Assembly: GCA_002723255.1 (NCBI GenBank)
Contig: PBNW01000013.1
Location: 66,628-99,377, forward strand
Source: Pelagibacterium sp.
GTDB lineage: Bacteria > Pseudomonadota > Alphaproteobacteria > Rhizobiales > Devosiaceae
DNA length: 32,750 nt
Direction of reading: 5' to 3'
The position numbers and the translations under genes were made by a program. Positions 24,985 to 32,663 of this stretch are shown one piece after another. How positions within the stretch are numbered: the stretch's first letter is position 1; each line of letters starts with the position of its first letter. Below the pieces are notes generated by a model that saw only the letters and a list, made by a program, of their open reading frames with translations, had not been told where the DNA came from and ran no database searches.

Positions 24985-25665
24985 TTAAAGGGTGGAGGGC
25001 GCCAGATCGGCGATGATCAGTGCAGCCAGATCCTGCGCGCCCACGGCCACGCCGGCAGCGCCAGCCGCAAGCAGCACTTCGCGCCGGTCGGGGCGCGGAT
25101 CGTTGGGATCGACAAAACCGATGGCCTTGACCCCGGCGGCGCAGGCGGCCTGGATGCCGTGGTGGCTGTCATCGATCATGATCGAGCGTTCGGGGCGCGC
25201 GCCGAAGGTGGCGAGGCAATGAAGAACCAGATCAGGCGCCGGTTTGGGCCTGGCGACCATTTCGGCACTGAAGATATGAGGGGCAAAAATATCCCATAGC
25301 TCAAGCAGTCCGAGGCTCCTTTCGAGGCGTGCGATTGTGCTGTTCGAGGCAACGCATTTGGGGACATCGAGGGCCCGCAGCAGCGGCTCTATTCCGGCCA
25401 TCGCCCGCAATTCCCGCGCAAACGCCGCGTACAGATCGGAATGCCAGCTCGAAAACAGGGTATCGAGCGCGCCGATGCCCGCCGCCTTGAAATGGAAGCG
25501 CAAATCGCTTTCGGACTTGCCGGTGAAGGTGCGATGGGCCTCTTCGGCGGTCATTGAAAGGCCGGCGGCGCTGAGGGACCGGGCCAGCGTGCGGCTGGCG
25601 ATCGGCTCGCTGTCGATGAGCACGCCGTCGCAATCGAAAATGACGAGATCGAGTGGCCGGGTCAT
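24985..25665 (-). CDS. HAD-superfamily phosphatase in the ugp operon
   Basis: A 226-residue cytosolic HAD subfamily IA hydrolase of the beta-phosphoglucomutase/phosphoglycolate-phosphatase type. Motif I is [11 protein letters not shown] with nucleophile Asp11 and Asp13, motif II is VASNST, motif III is the Lys in RPKPAPD, and motif IV is MIDDSHHG. A helical cap domain lies between motifs I and II (about residues 18-90). ATG 25665 overlaps the phoD stop by four bases (ATGA), with GGGAG upstream. In this operon it may dephosphorylate glycerol-3-phosphate or a related small phosphate ester taken up or released by UgpQ. That role is inferred from context; HAD substrates cannot be read from sequence. 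Confidence 0.85.
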   Translation of the reverse strand: MTRPLDLVIFDCDGVLIDSEPIASRTLARSLSAAGLSMTAEEAHRTFTGKSESDLRFHFKAAGIGALDTLFSSWHSDLYAAFARELRAMAGIEPLLRALDVPKCVASNSTIARLERSLGLLELWDIFAPHIFSAEMVARPKPAPDLVLHCLATFGARPERSIMIDDSHHGIQAACAAGVKAIGFVDPNDPRPDRREVLLAAGAAGVAVGAQDLAALIIADLAPSTL

Positions 25666-27191
25666 AGGCGGTTCACTCCCGCCATTCCGTCCAGCACGGC
25701 AAAGCTTTGAAAGATCGCAGCGCTGGCGTTGGGGTCCTTGCGATCGGACACCGCGATGAAATCGGCCTGCGCCAGTTTGGGTGAGAGCGAGAGAATGGAA
25801 TAGCCATGCTCGCGGCTGCTGGCGAATTTGAGGTGCGGGTTTTCGGCCAGCGCCGTTGCAATGCTTGCTTCGGAAGGCCCATCGGAGGTGATCGACCCGG
25901 TCACAAATTCGGTGGCGAGGGTGGAGCTGTCAGGGTTTTCGAAATCCTCTTTGACGTCGGCGGCGTAAAACGCATGCAGATCGCCACCGATGACCAGCGG
26001 ATTGGCCGCCCCCGAGGCGCGCACCGAGTCGAGAAGTCGGGTGCGGGCCGAGCGGTATCCGTCCCAGCCATCGAGATTATAGCCGGTTGCGTCTCCTGCC
26101 TTGGTGTCGCGTTCGGAGAGCAGCGTCTGCTGGGCGATGACCGTCCATTTGGCCCGCGAGGCCTCAAGGGTGGCATCGAACCATGCTTCCTGCGCGTCAC
26201 CGAGCATGGTGCGCTCGGGCGCATCATCGGAGCCTTCAAGCGGTGCTGAGCGATATTGGCGGGTGTCGAGCATGGCGATATCGAGCAAGCGCCCGAACCC
26301 GTGCCGGCCATAGATTGTGAAATTGGAAAAGTCGCGGCCAGCAATGGGTGGAACGGGCATATGCTCGTACCAGGCCTGATACGCCGCAGCCCGCTGGCGC
26401 AGGAATTTTTCGCCTCCGATGACATTGGGGGCGTCGTCATCGGCGTAATTGTTGATGACCTCATGGTCGTCCCAGACGGCCAGCCAGGGGAAATTGGCGT
26501 GGGCGGCCTGCAAGTCGGGATCGGACTTGTACTGGGCGTGTCGGTCCCGGTATTCGTTTAGAAGGGTTGGCGGCCATCCATTGCCGTGCCGGCGCACGAG
26601 ATGGCTGCCGTAGCTGACCTCGTAGATATAATCGCCCAGATGGACGACGAGATCGAGGTCGCGTTGGGCCATGTCGCGATAGGCGCTGTAATAGCCCTGC
26701 TCATATTGCTGGCACGACGCGAAGGCGAAGGTGAAACGGTCATTGGTCGCGTCGGCGGCGGGCGCAGTGCGGGTGCGCCCGACCCCGCTTTCGGCATTGC
26801 CGCAGCGGAAGCGATAGAAATACCAGCGGTCGGCCTCAAGTCCGGTCACTGCCACATGGACCGAATGCCCCCATTTCTGAACCGCCCGGTAGATGCCGGA
26901 GCGCACCGGCCGCGAAAACGATTCATCCTCGGCCACTTCCCAGAAAACATCCATGGGGGGGATGGCGACTTCAGGGATCGGCGCGAAGGGATCGGCAAGC
27001 GGGACCGCCTCGACCGGAAAAGCCAGCCGCGTCCAGAGGATGACGCCGTCGGGCGTCGGGCGGCCGGACGCCACGCCGAGCGTAAACGGATCGGTATCGA
27101 AAGTCTGCGCACGCGCGCTTCCAAGGCTGGGCCAAACAGCGGCGGCGGCCAGGCCGGTGCCGAGAAAAAGGCGGCGGTTCAATAAAGGCAC
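25662..27191 (-). CDS. phoD: PhoD-family alkaline phosphatase/phosphodiesterase, Tat-exported
   Basis: A 509-residue extracytoplasmic metalloenzyme that removes phosphate from mono- and diesters. The N-terminus MPLLNRRLFLGTGLAAAAVW has the RRxFL twin-arginine pattern, expected for an enzyme that loads metal in the cytosol. After a fibronectin-like N-domain come the metal-site motifs FASCQQY (Cys ligand of the iron in PhoD), HLGDYIYE, WDDHEVINNY and GGDLHAFY. Length is normal for the family. I chose GTG 27191 because GGAG lies six bases upstream; the longer GTG 27203 start lacks a site and would put four extra residues before the Tat motif. It starts 29 nt after ugpQ and overlaps the HAD gene by four bases, placing phosphate release beside glycerophosphate uptake. 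Confidence 0.9.
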   Translation of the reverse strand: MPLLNRRLFLGTGLAAAAVWPSLGSARAQTFDTDPFTLGVASGRPTPDGVILWTRLAFPVEAVPLADPFAPIPEVAIPPMDVFWEVAEDESFSRPVRSGIYRAVQKWGHSVHVAVTGLEADRWYFYRFRCGNAESGVGRTRTAPAADATNDRFTFAFASCQQYEQGYYSAYRDMAQRDLDLVVHLGDYIYEVSYGSHLVRRHGNGWPPTLLNEYRDRHAQYKSDPDLQAAHANFPWLAVWDDHEVINNYADDDAPNVIGGEKFLRQRAAAYQAWYEHMPVPPIAGRDFSNFTIYGRHGFGRLLDIAMLDTRQYRSAPLEGSDDAPERTMLGDAQEAWFDATLEASRAKWTVIAQQTLLSERDTKAGDATGYNLDGWDGYRSARTRLLDSVRASGAANPLVIGGDLHAFYAADVKEDFENPDSSTLATEFVTGSITSDGPSEASIATALAENPHLKFASSREHGYSILSLSPKLAQADFIAVSDRKDPNASAAIFQSFAVLDGMAGVNRL

Positions 27192-27220
27192 GAAGGTCTC
27201 CACACAATTGCTGTCGGCGA

Positions 27221-27964
27221 TCAGGCCGAAAGGGCAAGCCGGTCTCTGACGGACAGGGCGAGCACAGGATCGTCCGAGGTTAGATAGCCGGTGCGGCGCT
27301 CGAGCCAGAACCCGATATCCTCTTCGCTATTGGGCACCCAGGCGCCGAGTTGCTCGAGCGGCAATATGGCGAGAACCGCGTCCCAGTGTTCGGCGAGCAG
27401 GGATTTTTCGATGGCAATGATGTCGGCGCGATCTAGAGCCGCTCGCAGCGTTTGCTCGAGGCCGAGCGCTTGGGCCGATTTGTGGTTGACCGAACAGAGC
27501 CGCGGAATGGCTGGCGCGGCAGCCTTGCAGGCCTCCAGCACCTCGAGGTTGAAGCTGGTCATATGGCTCCTGCCGGCCAGTCCGAACCGGATGAGGGTTG
27601 CAGCCACCCGCTCGGGGAGACCGGGGTAGGGGGTGCCCGTTTCGTCGGATTTGAGCTCGACATGGAGATGGCAACTGCCTTCGGCGAGCACTTCGAGCAC
27701 CTCGGCCAGGGTCGGCAGGGTGTCGGGGCTGTCCTTCAGGCGCAGCGCGCGGCGCTGTTCGGGGGTGACGAGCCGCACCGGACCGGTGCCCTCCGCCGTG
27801 CGGTCCAGCGTCGCGTCGTGGATCACCAGAAGTTCGCCGGCATCGGAGAGATGAACGTCGAATTCGACAGCGTCGACCCCTGTTCCGAGCACGTTGCGAA
27901 AGCCGGTCAGCGAATTTTCCGGCCAGAGATTGCGGCCACCGCGATGGCCTACGATCTGAGTCAT
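27221..27964 (-). CDS. ugpQ: Glycerophosphodiester phosphodiesterase
   Basis: A 247-residue TIM-barrel enzyme that hydrolyses glycerophosphodiesters to glycerol-3-phosphate and an alcohol. It has the GDPD signature HRGGRNLWPENS (catalytic His and metal Glu), then EFDVHLSDAGELLVIHD with the second Glu/Asp pair and catalytic His, LHVELKSD, and a terminal GYLTSDDP. There is no signal peptide, so it acts in the cytosol on imported diesters, as E. coli UgpQ does (247 residues). ATG 27964 fits the family start; the frame extends upstream to 28096 but that part overlaps ugpE. It begins 23 nt after ugpE. Confidence 0.93.
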   Translation of the reverse strand: MTQIVGHRGGRNLWPENSLTGFRNVLGTGVDAVEFDVHLSDAGELLVIHDATLDRTAEGTGPVRLVTPEQRRALRLKDSPDTLPTLAEVLEVLAEGSCHLHVELKSDETGTPYPGLPERVAATLIRFGLAGRSHMTSFNLEVLEACKAAAPAIPRLCSVNHKSAQALGLEQTLRAALDRADIIAIEKSLLAEHWDAVLAILPLEQLGAWVPNSEEDIGFWLERRTGYLTSDDPVLALSVRDRLALSA

Positions 27965-27987
27965 TTTTGAGAACCTTTGGGTTGAGA

Positions 27988-28911
27988 TTATTTTCCCGAA
28001 TCCACCAGCCCTCTGGCGAACCAGCGCTGAAGAACGAGAATGACGACGGTGGGCGGGAGCATGACGACGAACGAGGCGGCCATTGCATAGCTCCACCAGG
28101 CAGCCGGATCGTTTGGTCCGGGCATCAGGCCTTTGAGGGCGATGATGACGGTCATCATGTCCTTTTGCGTCGTGAACAGCAGGGGCCAGAGATACTGGTT
28201 CCAGCCATAGACAAAGAGGATGATGGCCAGCGCGGCGATGTTGGGCAGCGAGAGAGGCAGTAGGATATCACGCAGGAATTTCATGGGCGTGGTACCGTCG
28301 AGCTTGGCGGCCTCGCACAGATCTTCGGGCACAGTCATGAAAAATTGCCGGAACAGGAACACCGCCGTTGCCGAGGCGATGAGCGGCAGGGTCAGGCCCG
28401 GATAGGTGTTGACCAGGTTCCAGTTAAAGCGCGCATCGATTGTGTATCCGGTCAGCATTTCGATCAGAAACGAGATGCCGGTGATGTCCATCAGCCAGCG
28501 GATCGGCCCGGCCACGTCGGCTACCGATTCATAGGTGGGCAGGATGCGCACCTCGACCGGCAGCATGAGCGACATGAAAATCAGCCAGAAGGCCGTCAGC
28601 CGGAAGGGAAACCGGAAATAGGTGATGGCAAAGCCGGCAAGGATCGAAAGGACGATCTTGCCCACCACGATGCCGCTGGTAACGATCAGCGTGTTGAGGA
28701 AAGACTGCCCGAAATCGGCAGTTTCCCAGGCAATCGCCAGATTTTCAAAAAACATCTCCCCCGGCACCATCGGCATGGGCACCTGCTGGATGGCCTGCCC
28801 GGTGTGCGAGCCCGCCACAAAGGCGAAATAAAGCGGCGCGCAAACTATGATCGCGCCGACGATCAGGATGATGTGGCAAACGACGGTGAGGATGGGACTA
28901 CGCTCGATCAT
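27988..28911 (-). CDS. ugpE: sn-glycerol-3-phosphate ABC transporter permease
   Basis: A 307-residue inner-membrane protein with about six helices and the ATPase-docking EAA loop EAAKLDGTTPMKFLRDILLP. The N-terminal HIILIVGAIIVCAPLYFAFV and C-terminal FVVMLPPTVVILVLQRWF are the usual UgpE/MalG ends. It is about 26 residues longer than E. coli UgpE because of an extra stretch around DITGISFLIEMLTGYTIDAR, between the LMLPVEVRILPTYE helix end and NTYPGLTLPLIAS. It starts two bases after the ugpA stop and pairs with UgpA to form the channel. Confidence 0.92.
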   Translation of the reverse strand: MIERSPILTVVCHIILIVGAIIVCAPLYFAFVAGSHTGQAIQQVPMPMVPGEMFFENLAIAWETADFGQSFLNTLIVTSGIVVGKIVLSILAGFAITYFRFPFRLTAFWLIFMSLMLPVEVRILPTYESVADVAGPIRWLMDITGISFLIEMLTGYTIDARFNWNLVNTYPGLTLPLIASATAVFLFRQFFMTVPEDLCEAAKLDGTTPMKFLRDILLPLSLPNIAALAIILFVYGWNQYLWPLLFTTQKDMMTVIIALKGLMPGPNDPAAWWSYAMAASFVVMLPPTVVILVLQRWFARGLVDSGK

Positions 28912-28913
28912 GG

Positions 28914-29903
28914 CTATACCTGGTAGTTGACCTTACGGTCCATGGCGCGGAACTGCAGCACGGTGAAGGTGACGGCGAGGATCATCAGGATGACCGACTG
29001 GGCGGCCGAAGAGCCCAGATTGAGCATGACGAAGCCGTCCTGATAGACCTTGTAGACCAGCGTTGTGGTCGAGCCTGCGGGGCCGCCGCTGGTCACCGCA
29101 TCGATGATCGGGAAGGTGTCGAACAGACCGTAGACCATGTTGATGATGAACAGATACATGATCGTGGGCGTGATGAGGGGCAGCGAGATCGTGAAGAACC
29201 GCTTGAGTTGGCCGGCGCCGTCAATGGCGGCTGCCTCGCGCAGGGATTGCGGCACGGCCAGCATGGCCGCCACGAGGAATATGTAATCGTAACAGATATG
29301 CTTCCAGACCGCCGAAATGGTGATCAGGATGAGCGCGTCGCTCGAGCGCAGGTTCGGGTCCCAGGGCAGGCCCATGGCGTGGATGCCCATGGCGACGGGG
29401 CCGACGGTCGGGTTGAACAGATAGGCCCAGATGGCGCCCGAGATCACCGGCGCGATGGCGTAGGGCAGTAACAGGATGCTGCGATAGGCGAAGCGGCCGC
29501 GAATGATGTGGTCGGTGGCGAACGCCAATGCGCCGGCCAGTGCAAGCGTTGCGATGTTCTGGACGATGGTGAACCAGAAGGTCAGCCAGGCGCTATTCCG
29601 GTAGGATTCGCTCGCGAACAGCTCGGTAAAATTGCGCCAGCCGACAAACAGCGATTTGCCGCCAAACGGGTCGACCTGGACGAAAGCGAGTGAGAGTGCT
29701 TTCCAGGAGGGAATGAAAAAGAAGAACAAAAGGATGATCAGTTGCGGCGAGAGCAGCGCCGCAGCGATCCAGTGGTTCTTGAAGTGCGCGCGCTTGAGGC
29801 CGTCTTCGCTGGACCGCGTGAGCCTTTCGAACAGGCGGCGACCGTCGAAGAGAGGGGGGCCTTTCGGCACCCCTGCAGGGATGAGGACGTCAGCTGCCGG
29901 CAT
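28914..29903 (-). CDS. ugpA: sn-glycerol-3-phosphate ABC transporter permease
   Basis: A 329-residue permease of the MalF/UgpA class. A soluble tail of about 45 residues precedes the first helix (IAAALLSPQLIILLFFFFIP), and five further helices follow. The EAA loop is LREAAAIDGAGQLKRFFTIS. The usual substrate-channel partner motifs of UgpA (LFVGWRNFTELF, DPNLRSSDALI) are recognisable. The start ATG 29903 overlaps the 3' end of ugpB by 14 nt and has only a weak ribosome site, so translation is probably coupled. The frame extends further upstream into ugpB but that is unlikely to be used. A slightly later start would also preserve all helices. Confidence 0.9.
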   Translation of the reverse strand: MPAADVLIPAGVPKGPPLFDGRRLFERLTRSSEDGLKRAHFKNHWIAAALLSPQLIILLFFFFIPSWKALSLAFVQVDPFGGKSLFVGWRNFTELFASESYRNSAWLTFWFTIVQNIATLALAGALAFATDHIIRGRFAYRSILLLPYAIAPVISGAIWAYLFNPTVGPVAMGIHAMGLPWDPNLRSSDALILITISAVWKHICYDYIFLVAAMLAVPQSLREAAAIDGAGQLKRFFTISLPLITPTIMYLFIINMVYGLFDTFPIIDAVTSGGPAGSTTTLVYKVYQDGFVMLNLGSSAAQSVILMILAVTFTVLQFRAMDRKVNYQV

Positions 29904-31212
29904 GGAGCTGCTCGAACTGGCGCAGGATTTCGTTGCCACGGGCAACCGAGCTGTCCAGCGCGTCTTGTGCAGACTTCTGGTCGGTCCAGACCGCTTCGAG
30001 TTCCTCGAGCAGCACGGCCCACCATTGATTGGAATTGCCAAACCGCATGCCGCGCGAGTTTTCGGTCGGTTCGTGACGGGTGAGCTGGAGCAACGCGATT
30101 TCGCGGGTCGGATATTCCTCGAAAAAGCCCTGATCGGCCATCAGCTCGTAGGCCGCGTTGGTGACTGGGACATAGCCGGTCTGTTCGCTCCACCAGGCCT
30201 GGGTTTCGGGCTGGGCAACGAAGTCGATGAAGGCTGCAGCTGCTGCATATTCTTCGTCTGCCTTGCCTTGGAGAACCCAGAGGGCCGCGCCGCCGATGTT
30301 GGAATTGTGCGGTTCGACGCCAGCTTCGTGCGGCTGAAGGGTGGCGCTCCAGTTGAACTGGGCTTCGGCCTCGACGCCGGCATGGGAAGCGGTGGAGGCC
30401 GACCATGTCGAGCAGGTGCCCGAATTGAACAGCTGGGCGGGCGACATGCCATTGCCCGAGAGCTGGATGATCCCGTCATCGATCCAGCGCTTGAGGCCCT
30501 CGACCTGCTGGACCACCGGGGTGGTGTTATAGACATATTCGGTGCCAAGCCCGTCAAAGCCGTTGGCTTCGGTCCCGAAGGGGTAGTCGTTGATTGTCGA
30601 ATAGCCTTCGAGCAGGCTCCAGGGGAAATCTGAGTTCAGCACCATGCCGCATTCGGAAATGCCCTGGTCCTTAATCGCGTAGAGCTGTTCTTCGAATTCA
30701 TCCCAGGTTTCGGCCGGCTTGTCGAACCCGGCTGCCTCGAAATGATCGGCATTGAACCACATGATGCCGGTCGAGGAGTTGAACGGCAGCGCGGCTGGCG
30801 CGCCATCGACCACGTAGAAATCGGCGACCGGGGCAATAAAATCGCTCCAGTCGGTATCATAGCCCTGCTCGGCCATAAGCTGGTTCACCGGAACCGCGGC
30901 GTCCGAATAGAGCATCGTGAGAAAGCTGCGTTCGGTGGCCTGGATGATGGTGGGATGCTGGCCAACGCGATAGGCAGCGATCATGGCGGCGAAGGTTTCT
31001 TCGTAATTGCCCTTGCGGACACCGACGACTTCAAAATCGTCCTGAGTGGTGTTGAAGTCGGCGATCATGTCCTGAATGGCCTCTTCGATGCGGCCGCCAT
31101 TGGCGTACCACCATTCGATGGTCGTCTTGTCCTGGGCCAGTGCGGGCAGCGCCATCACGGCAAGCGATCCCGCGAGGGCCGTCAGAGCGGCGCCCTTGAA
31201 AATCGTGTTCAT
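29890..31212 (-). CDS. ugpB: sn-glycerol-3-phosphate periplasmic binding protein
   Basis: A 440-residue solute-binding protein of ABC family 1. A Sec signal peptide covers about residues 1-26 (ALAGSLAVMALPALAQ), and the mature part starts TTIEWWYANGG. It contains the UgpB-type segments GNYEETFAAMIAAYR, NSSTGIMWFNADHFEAAGFD, TWSASTASHAGVEAEAQFNW and SNIGGAALWVLQGKADEEY. Length is as in E. coli UgpB (438). The start ATG 31212 follows AAGGAC. First gene of the operon, divergent from the SorC-type regulator with a clear operator between them, so it is probably repressed by that protein until the ligand is present. I see no Pho box in the 153-nt gap. Confidence 0.95.
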   Translation of the reverse strand: MNTIFKGAALTALAGSLAVMALPALAQDKTTIEWWYANGGRIEEAIQDMIADFNTTQDDFEVVGVRKGNYEETFAAMIAAYRVGQHPTIIQATERSFLTMLYSDAAVPVNQLMAEQGYDTDWSDFIAPVADFYVVDGAPAALPFNSSTGIMWFNADHFEAAGFDKPAETWDEFEEQLYAIKDQGISECGMVLNSDFPWSLLEGYSTINDYPFGTEANGFDGLGTEYVYNTTPVVQQVEGLKRWIDDGIIQLSGNGMSPAQLFNSGTCSTWSASTASHAGVEAEAQFNWSATLQPHEAGVEPHNSNIGGAALWVLQGKADEEYAAAAAFIDFVAQPETQAWWSEQTGYVPVTNAAYELMADQGFFEEYPTREIALLQLTRHEPTENSRGMRFGNSNQWWAVLLEELEAVWTDQKSAQDALDSSVARGNEILRQFEQLHAGS

Positions 31213-31317
31213 CGTCCTTGTCCTTGTTTCGATCCGTCCCTGAATGAAACGGGTTGAATTTTTCGCCGTTCACGGCAATTGAACTCATGCCGCCTTGCGG
31301 TCGCTCGATACCGTTAC

Positions 31318-31351
31318 GTTACATATGTTACGGTCGCGTGACATATGTAAC
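31318..31351. promoter_or_regulatory. Large inverted-repeat operator between regulator and ugpB
   Basis: GTTACATATGT (31318-31328), 12 bases, ACATATGTAAC (31341-31351): a perfect 11-bp inverted repeat. Each half contains the self-complementary ACATATGT, centred exactly 20 bp apart, two DNA turns, as expected for an oligomeric SorC/DeoR-type repressor. The right half ends four bases before the regulator's own ribosome site, so autoregulation is likely, and the whole site lies 106-139 nt before ugpB. Confidence 0.75.
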
Positions 31352-31365
31352 AAAGAGGGATGACG

Positions 31366-32319
31366 ATGCAGGACGAGAGCGAAGATCTCATGGTTCAGGC
31401 GGCGTGGTATTACCATGTCGAGGGAATGACCCAGGCGGGCATCGCCGAGCGGCTGAATCTGACGCGCAGGCGCGTCAACGAAATGCTGGCGCAGGCGCAC
31501 GAGACGGGCCTGGTCTCTGTGCATTTCAACTCTCCGCTCAGCCTGTGCGCCGAACTCGAAGCGCGGCTGTGCAACCGGTTCGGGCTGGAGGCCGCGGTCG
31601 TTGTGCCCACCCCGTCCGAACCGACGCTCGTGCACAAGGTTTTGGGCAAGGCAACTGCCGACTATCTCACGCGGCTGATCAATGCCCGCAAACCGCACGC
31701 CATTGGCCTTGGCTGGGGGACCACCCTTCGCGAGACCATAATGTCGGCCCGGCCGCAGAACTTCGAAGGCCTCGAAGTCTATTCGATAATGGGCGGGTTG
31801 ACCCACGGCACCGAGATCAACACCTTTGAGATCGTGCGCAGCTTTGCCGAACGTTTTGGAGCCAGCGGCAATTACCTGGTCGCCCCGATCTATATGGACA
31901 GCGCCGAGGCGCGCGAGGCCATCGTTGCCCAGAGCAGCTTCCGCAAGGCTCTCCAGGCAATCTGCAATGCCGATGTGGGACTGGTCAGCGTCGGTGATGT
32001 TTCGGACAAGTCGCTACAGGTCCGTTACGGCCTTCCCGACGGTGTCAGCCCCCATGATCTGGTGAGCTCCGGCGCCGTAGGCGATGTTATCGGCCGCTAT
32101 GTCGATAGCGAAGGGCGGCAGATCGACCACCCGCTCAACCATCAGGTCATGTCACCGGAACTCGACGATTTCAGGAAAATCCCCACCCGCATCGTCGCCT
32201 CGGGCGGGCAGCATAAGCACGCCATCATGCGCGCGGTCGTTGCCGCCGGGCATGTCAATGTCGTAATCACAGATGCAGCCTGCGCAACTCACCTTCTTGA
32301 TGATCGGGCAGAAGTCTGA
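31366..32319 (+). CDS. SorC-family sugar-phosphate-responsive transcriptional regulator
   Basis: A 317-residue regulator. The N-terminal helix-turn-helix covers about residues 8-50 (AWYYHVEGMTQAGIAERLNL, then TRRRVNEMLAQA). The rest is the sugar-binding SorC/DeoR effector domain with IGLGWGTTLRETI, a GLVSVGD-like GLVSVGDV and a C-terminal IVASGGQHKHAIMRAV. SorC proteins bind phosphorylated sugars and act as tetramers. The start is ATG 31366 with GAGGG six bases upstream; ATG 31360 two codons earlier abuts that site. It is divergent from ugpB across a long inverted repeat, so it probably controls the ugp operon, with glycerol-3-phosphate or a related phosphate ester as effector (inference). 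Confidence 0.9.
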   Translation: MQDESEDLMVQAAWYYHVEGMTQAGIAERLNLTRRRVNEMLAQAHETGLVSVHFNSPLSLCAELEARLCNRFGLEAAVVVPTPSEPTLVHKVLGKATADYLTRLINARKPHAIGLGWGTTLRETIMSARPQNFEGLEVYSIMGGLTHGTEINTFEIVRSFAERFGASGNYLVAPIYMDSAEAREAIVAQSSFRKALQAICNADVGLVSVGDVSDKSLQVRYGLPDGVSPHDLVSSGAVGDVIGRYVDSEGRQIDHPLNHQVMSPELDDFRKIPTRIVASGGQHKHAIMRAVVAAGHVNVVITDAACATHLLDDRAEV

Positions 32320-32377
32320 CGGATCCGGAGGACGCGCAGTCGACAAAAGCGCCTCGGCCCGTTCCCGCCTGCACAAT

Positions 32378-32397
32378 CAGAGTTATGGCCAACTCTG
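32378..32397 (+). terminator. Weak hairpin after the regulator gene
   Basis: CAGAGTT-ATGGCC-AACTCTG, a perfect 7-bp stem, 58 nt after the SorC-type stop codon. There is no T run. It could end the regulator transcript or mark the end of chromosomal backbone before the integrated element. Confidence 0.3.
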
Positions 32398-32527
32398 CAC
32401 GAGTTGCAGCGAGGTCGCGGGGCGCGGCAGCAGCTATTCCCATGGCCAAACCGGTGGAAAATCACGCGATTCGGCCAGCGAGAGTTGGCGCTAACTTGTT
32501 GGGAACGTTTAGTTTTCTGGAAAGTTT

Positions 32528-32546
32528 TGGCTGGGGAACCTGGATT
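32528..32546 (-). other. Attachment-site candidate resembling a tRNA 3' end
   Basis: The plus-strand sequence TGGCTGGGGAACCTGGATT is the reverse complement of a tRNA tail: CCA end preceded by G, a TTCCCCA acceptor strand and a CCAGG T-stem strand. An acceptor starting TGGGGAA fits tRNA-Gln. The similarity stops where the T-loop should continue (ATCAGC instead of CGAACC), and no tRNA body follows. A tRNA 3' fragment 118 nt before an integrase start is what an att site at the edge of an integrated element looks like. The intact tRNA should then lie at the far end, outside the window. The tRNA resemblance is from memory of such genes. The rest of the 344-nt gap (32320-32663) holds only a hairpin and a tandem 12-mer. 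Confidence 0.5.
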
Positions 32547-32630
32547 ATCAGCGGTGCCTTCTATGGCGGACGTTAAGTCGTTGAATGCAGATATTTTTAT
32601 TGCTTTTCAGGTGGTTGGCGATAAGGGAGG

Positions 32631-32655
32631 TGCTACGATTGACTGCTACGATTGA
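32631..32655 (+). repeat. Tandem 12-mer upstream of the integrase
   Basis: TGCTACGATTGA at 32631-32642 and again at 32644-32655, one base apart. It ends eight bases before the integrase start, so it could be a recombination directionality or repressor site, or a small duplication. Confidence 0.6.
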
Positions 32656-32663
32656 GCTATCCG

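Noticed and set aside
31261-31365. Pho box in the ugpB promoter
   Set aside because: I looked for paired CTGTCAT-like repeats and found none; the only clear site is the ACATATGT inverted repeat.
32528-32620. A complete tRNA gene at the right end
   Set aside because: Only the acceptor 3' strand and one T-stem strand are present; no T-loop, anticodon or D arm follows on the minus strand.
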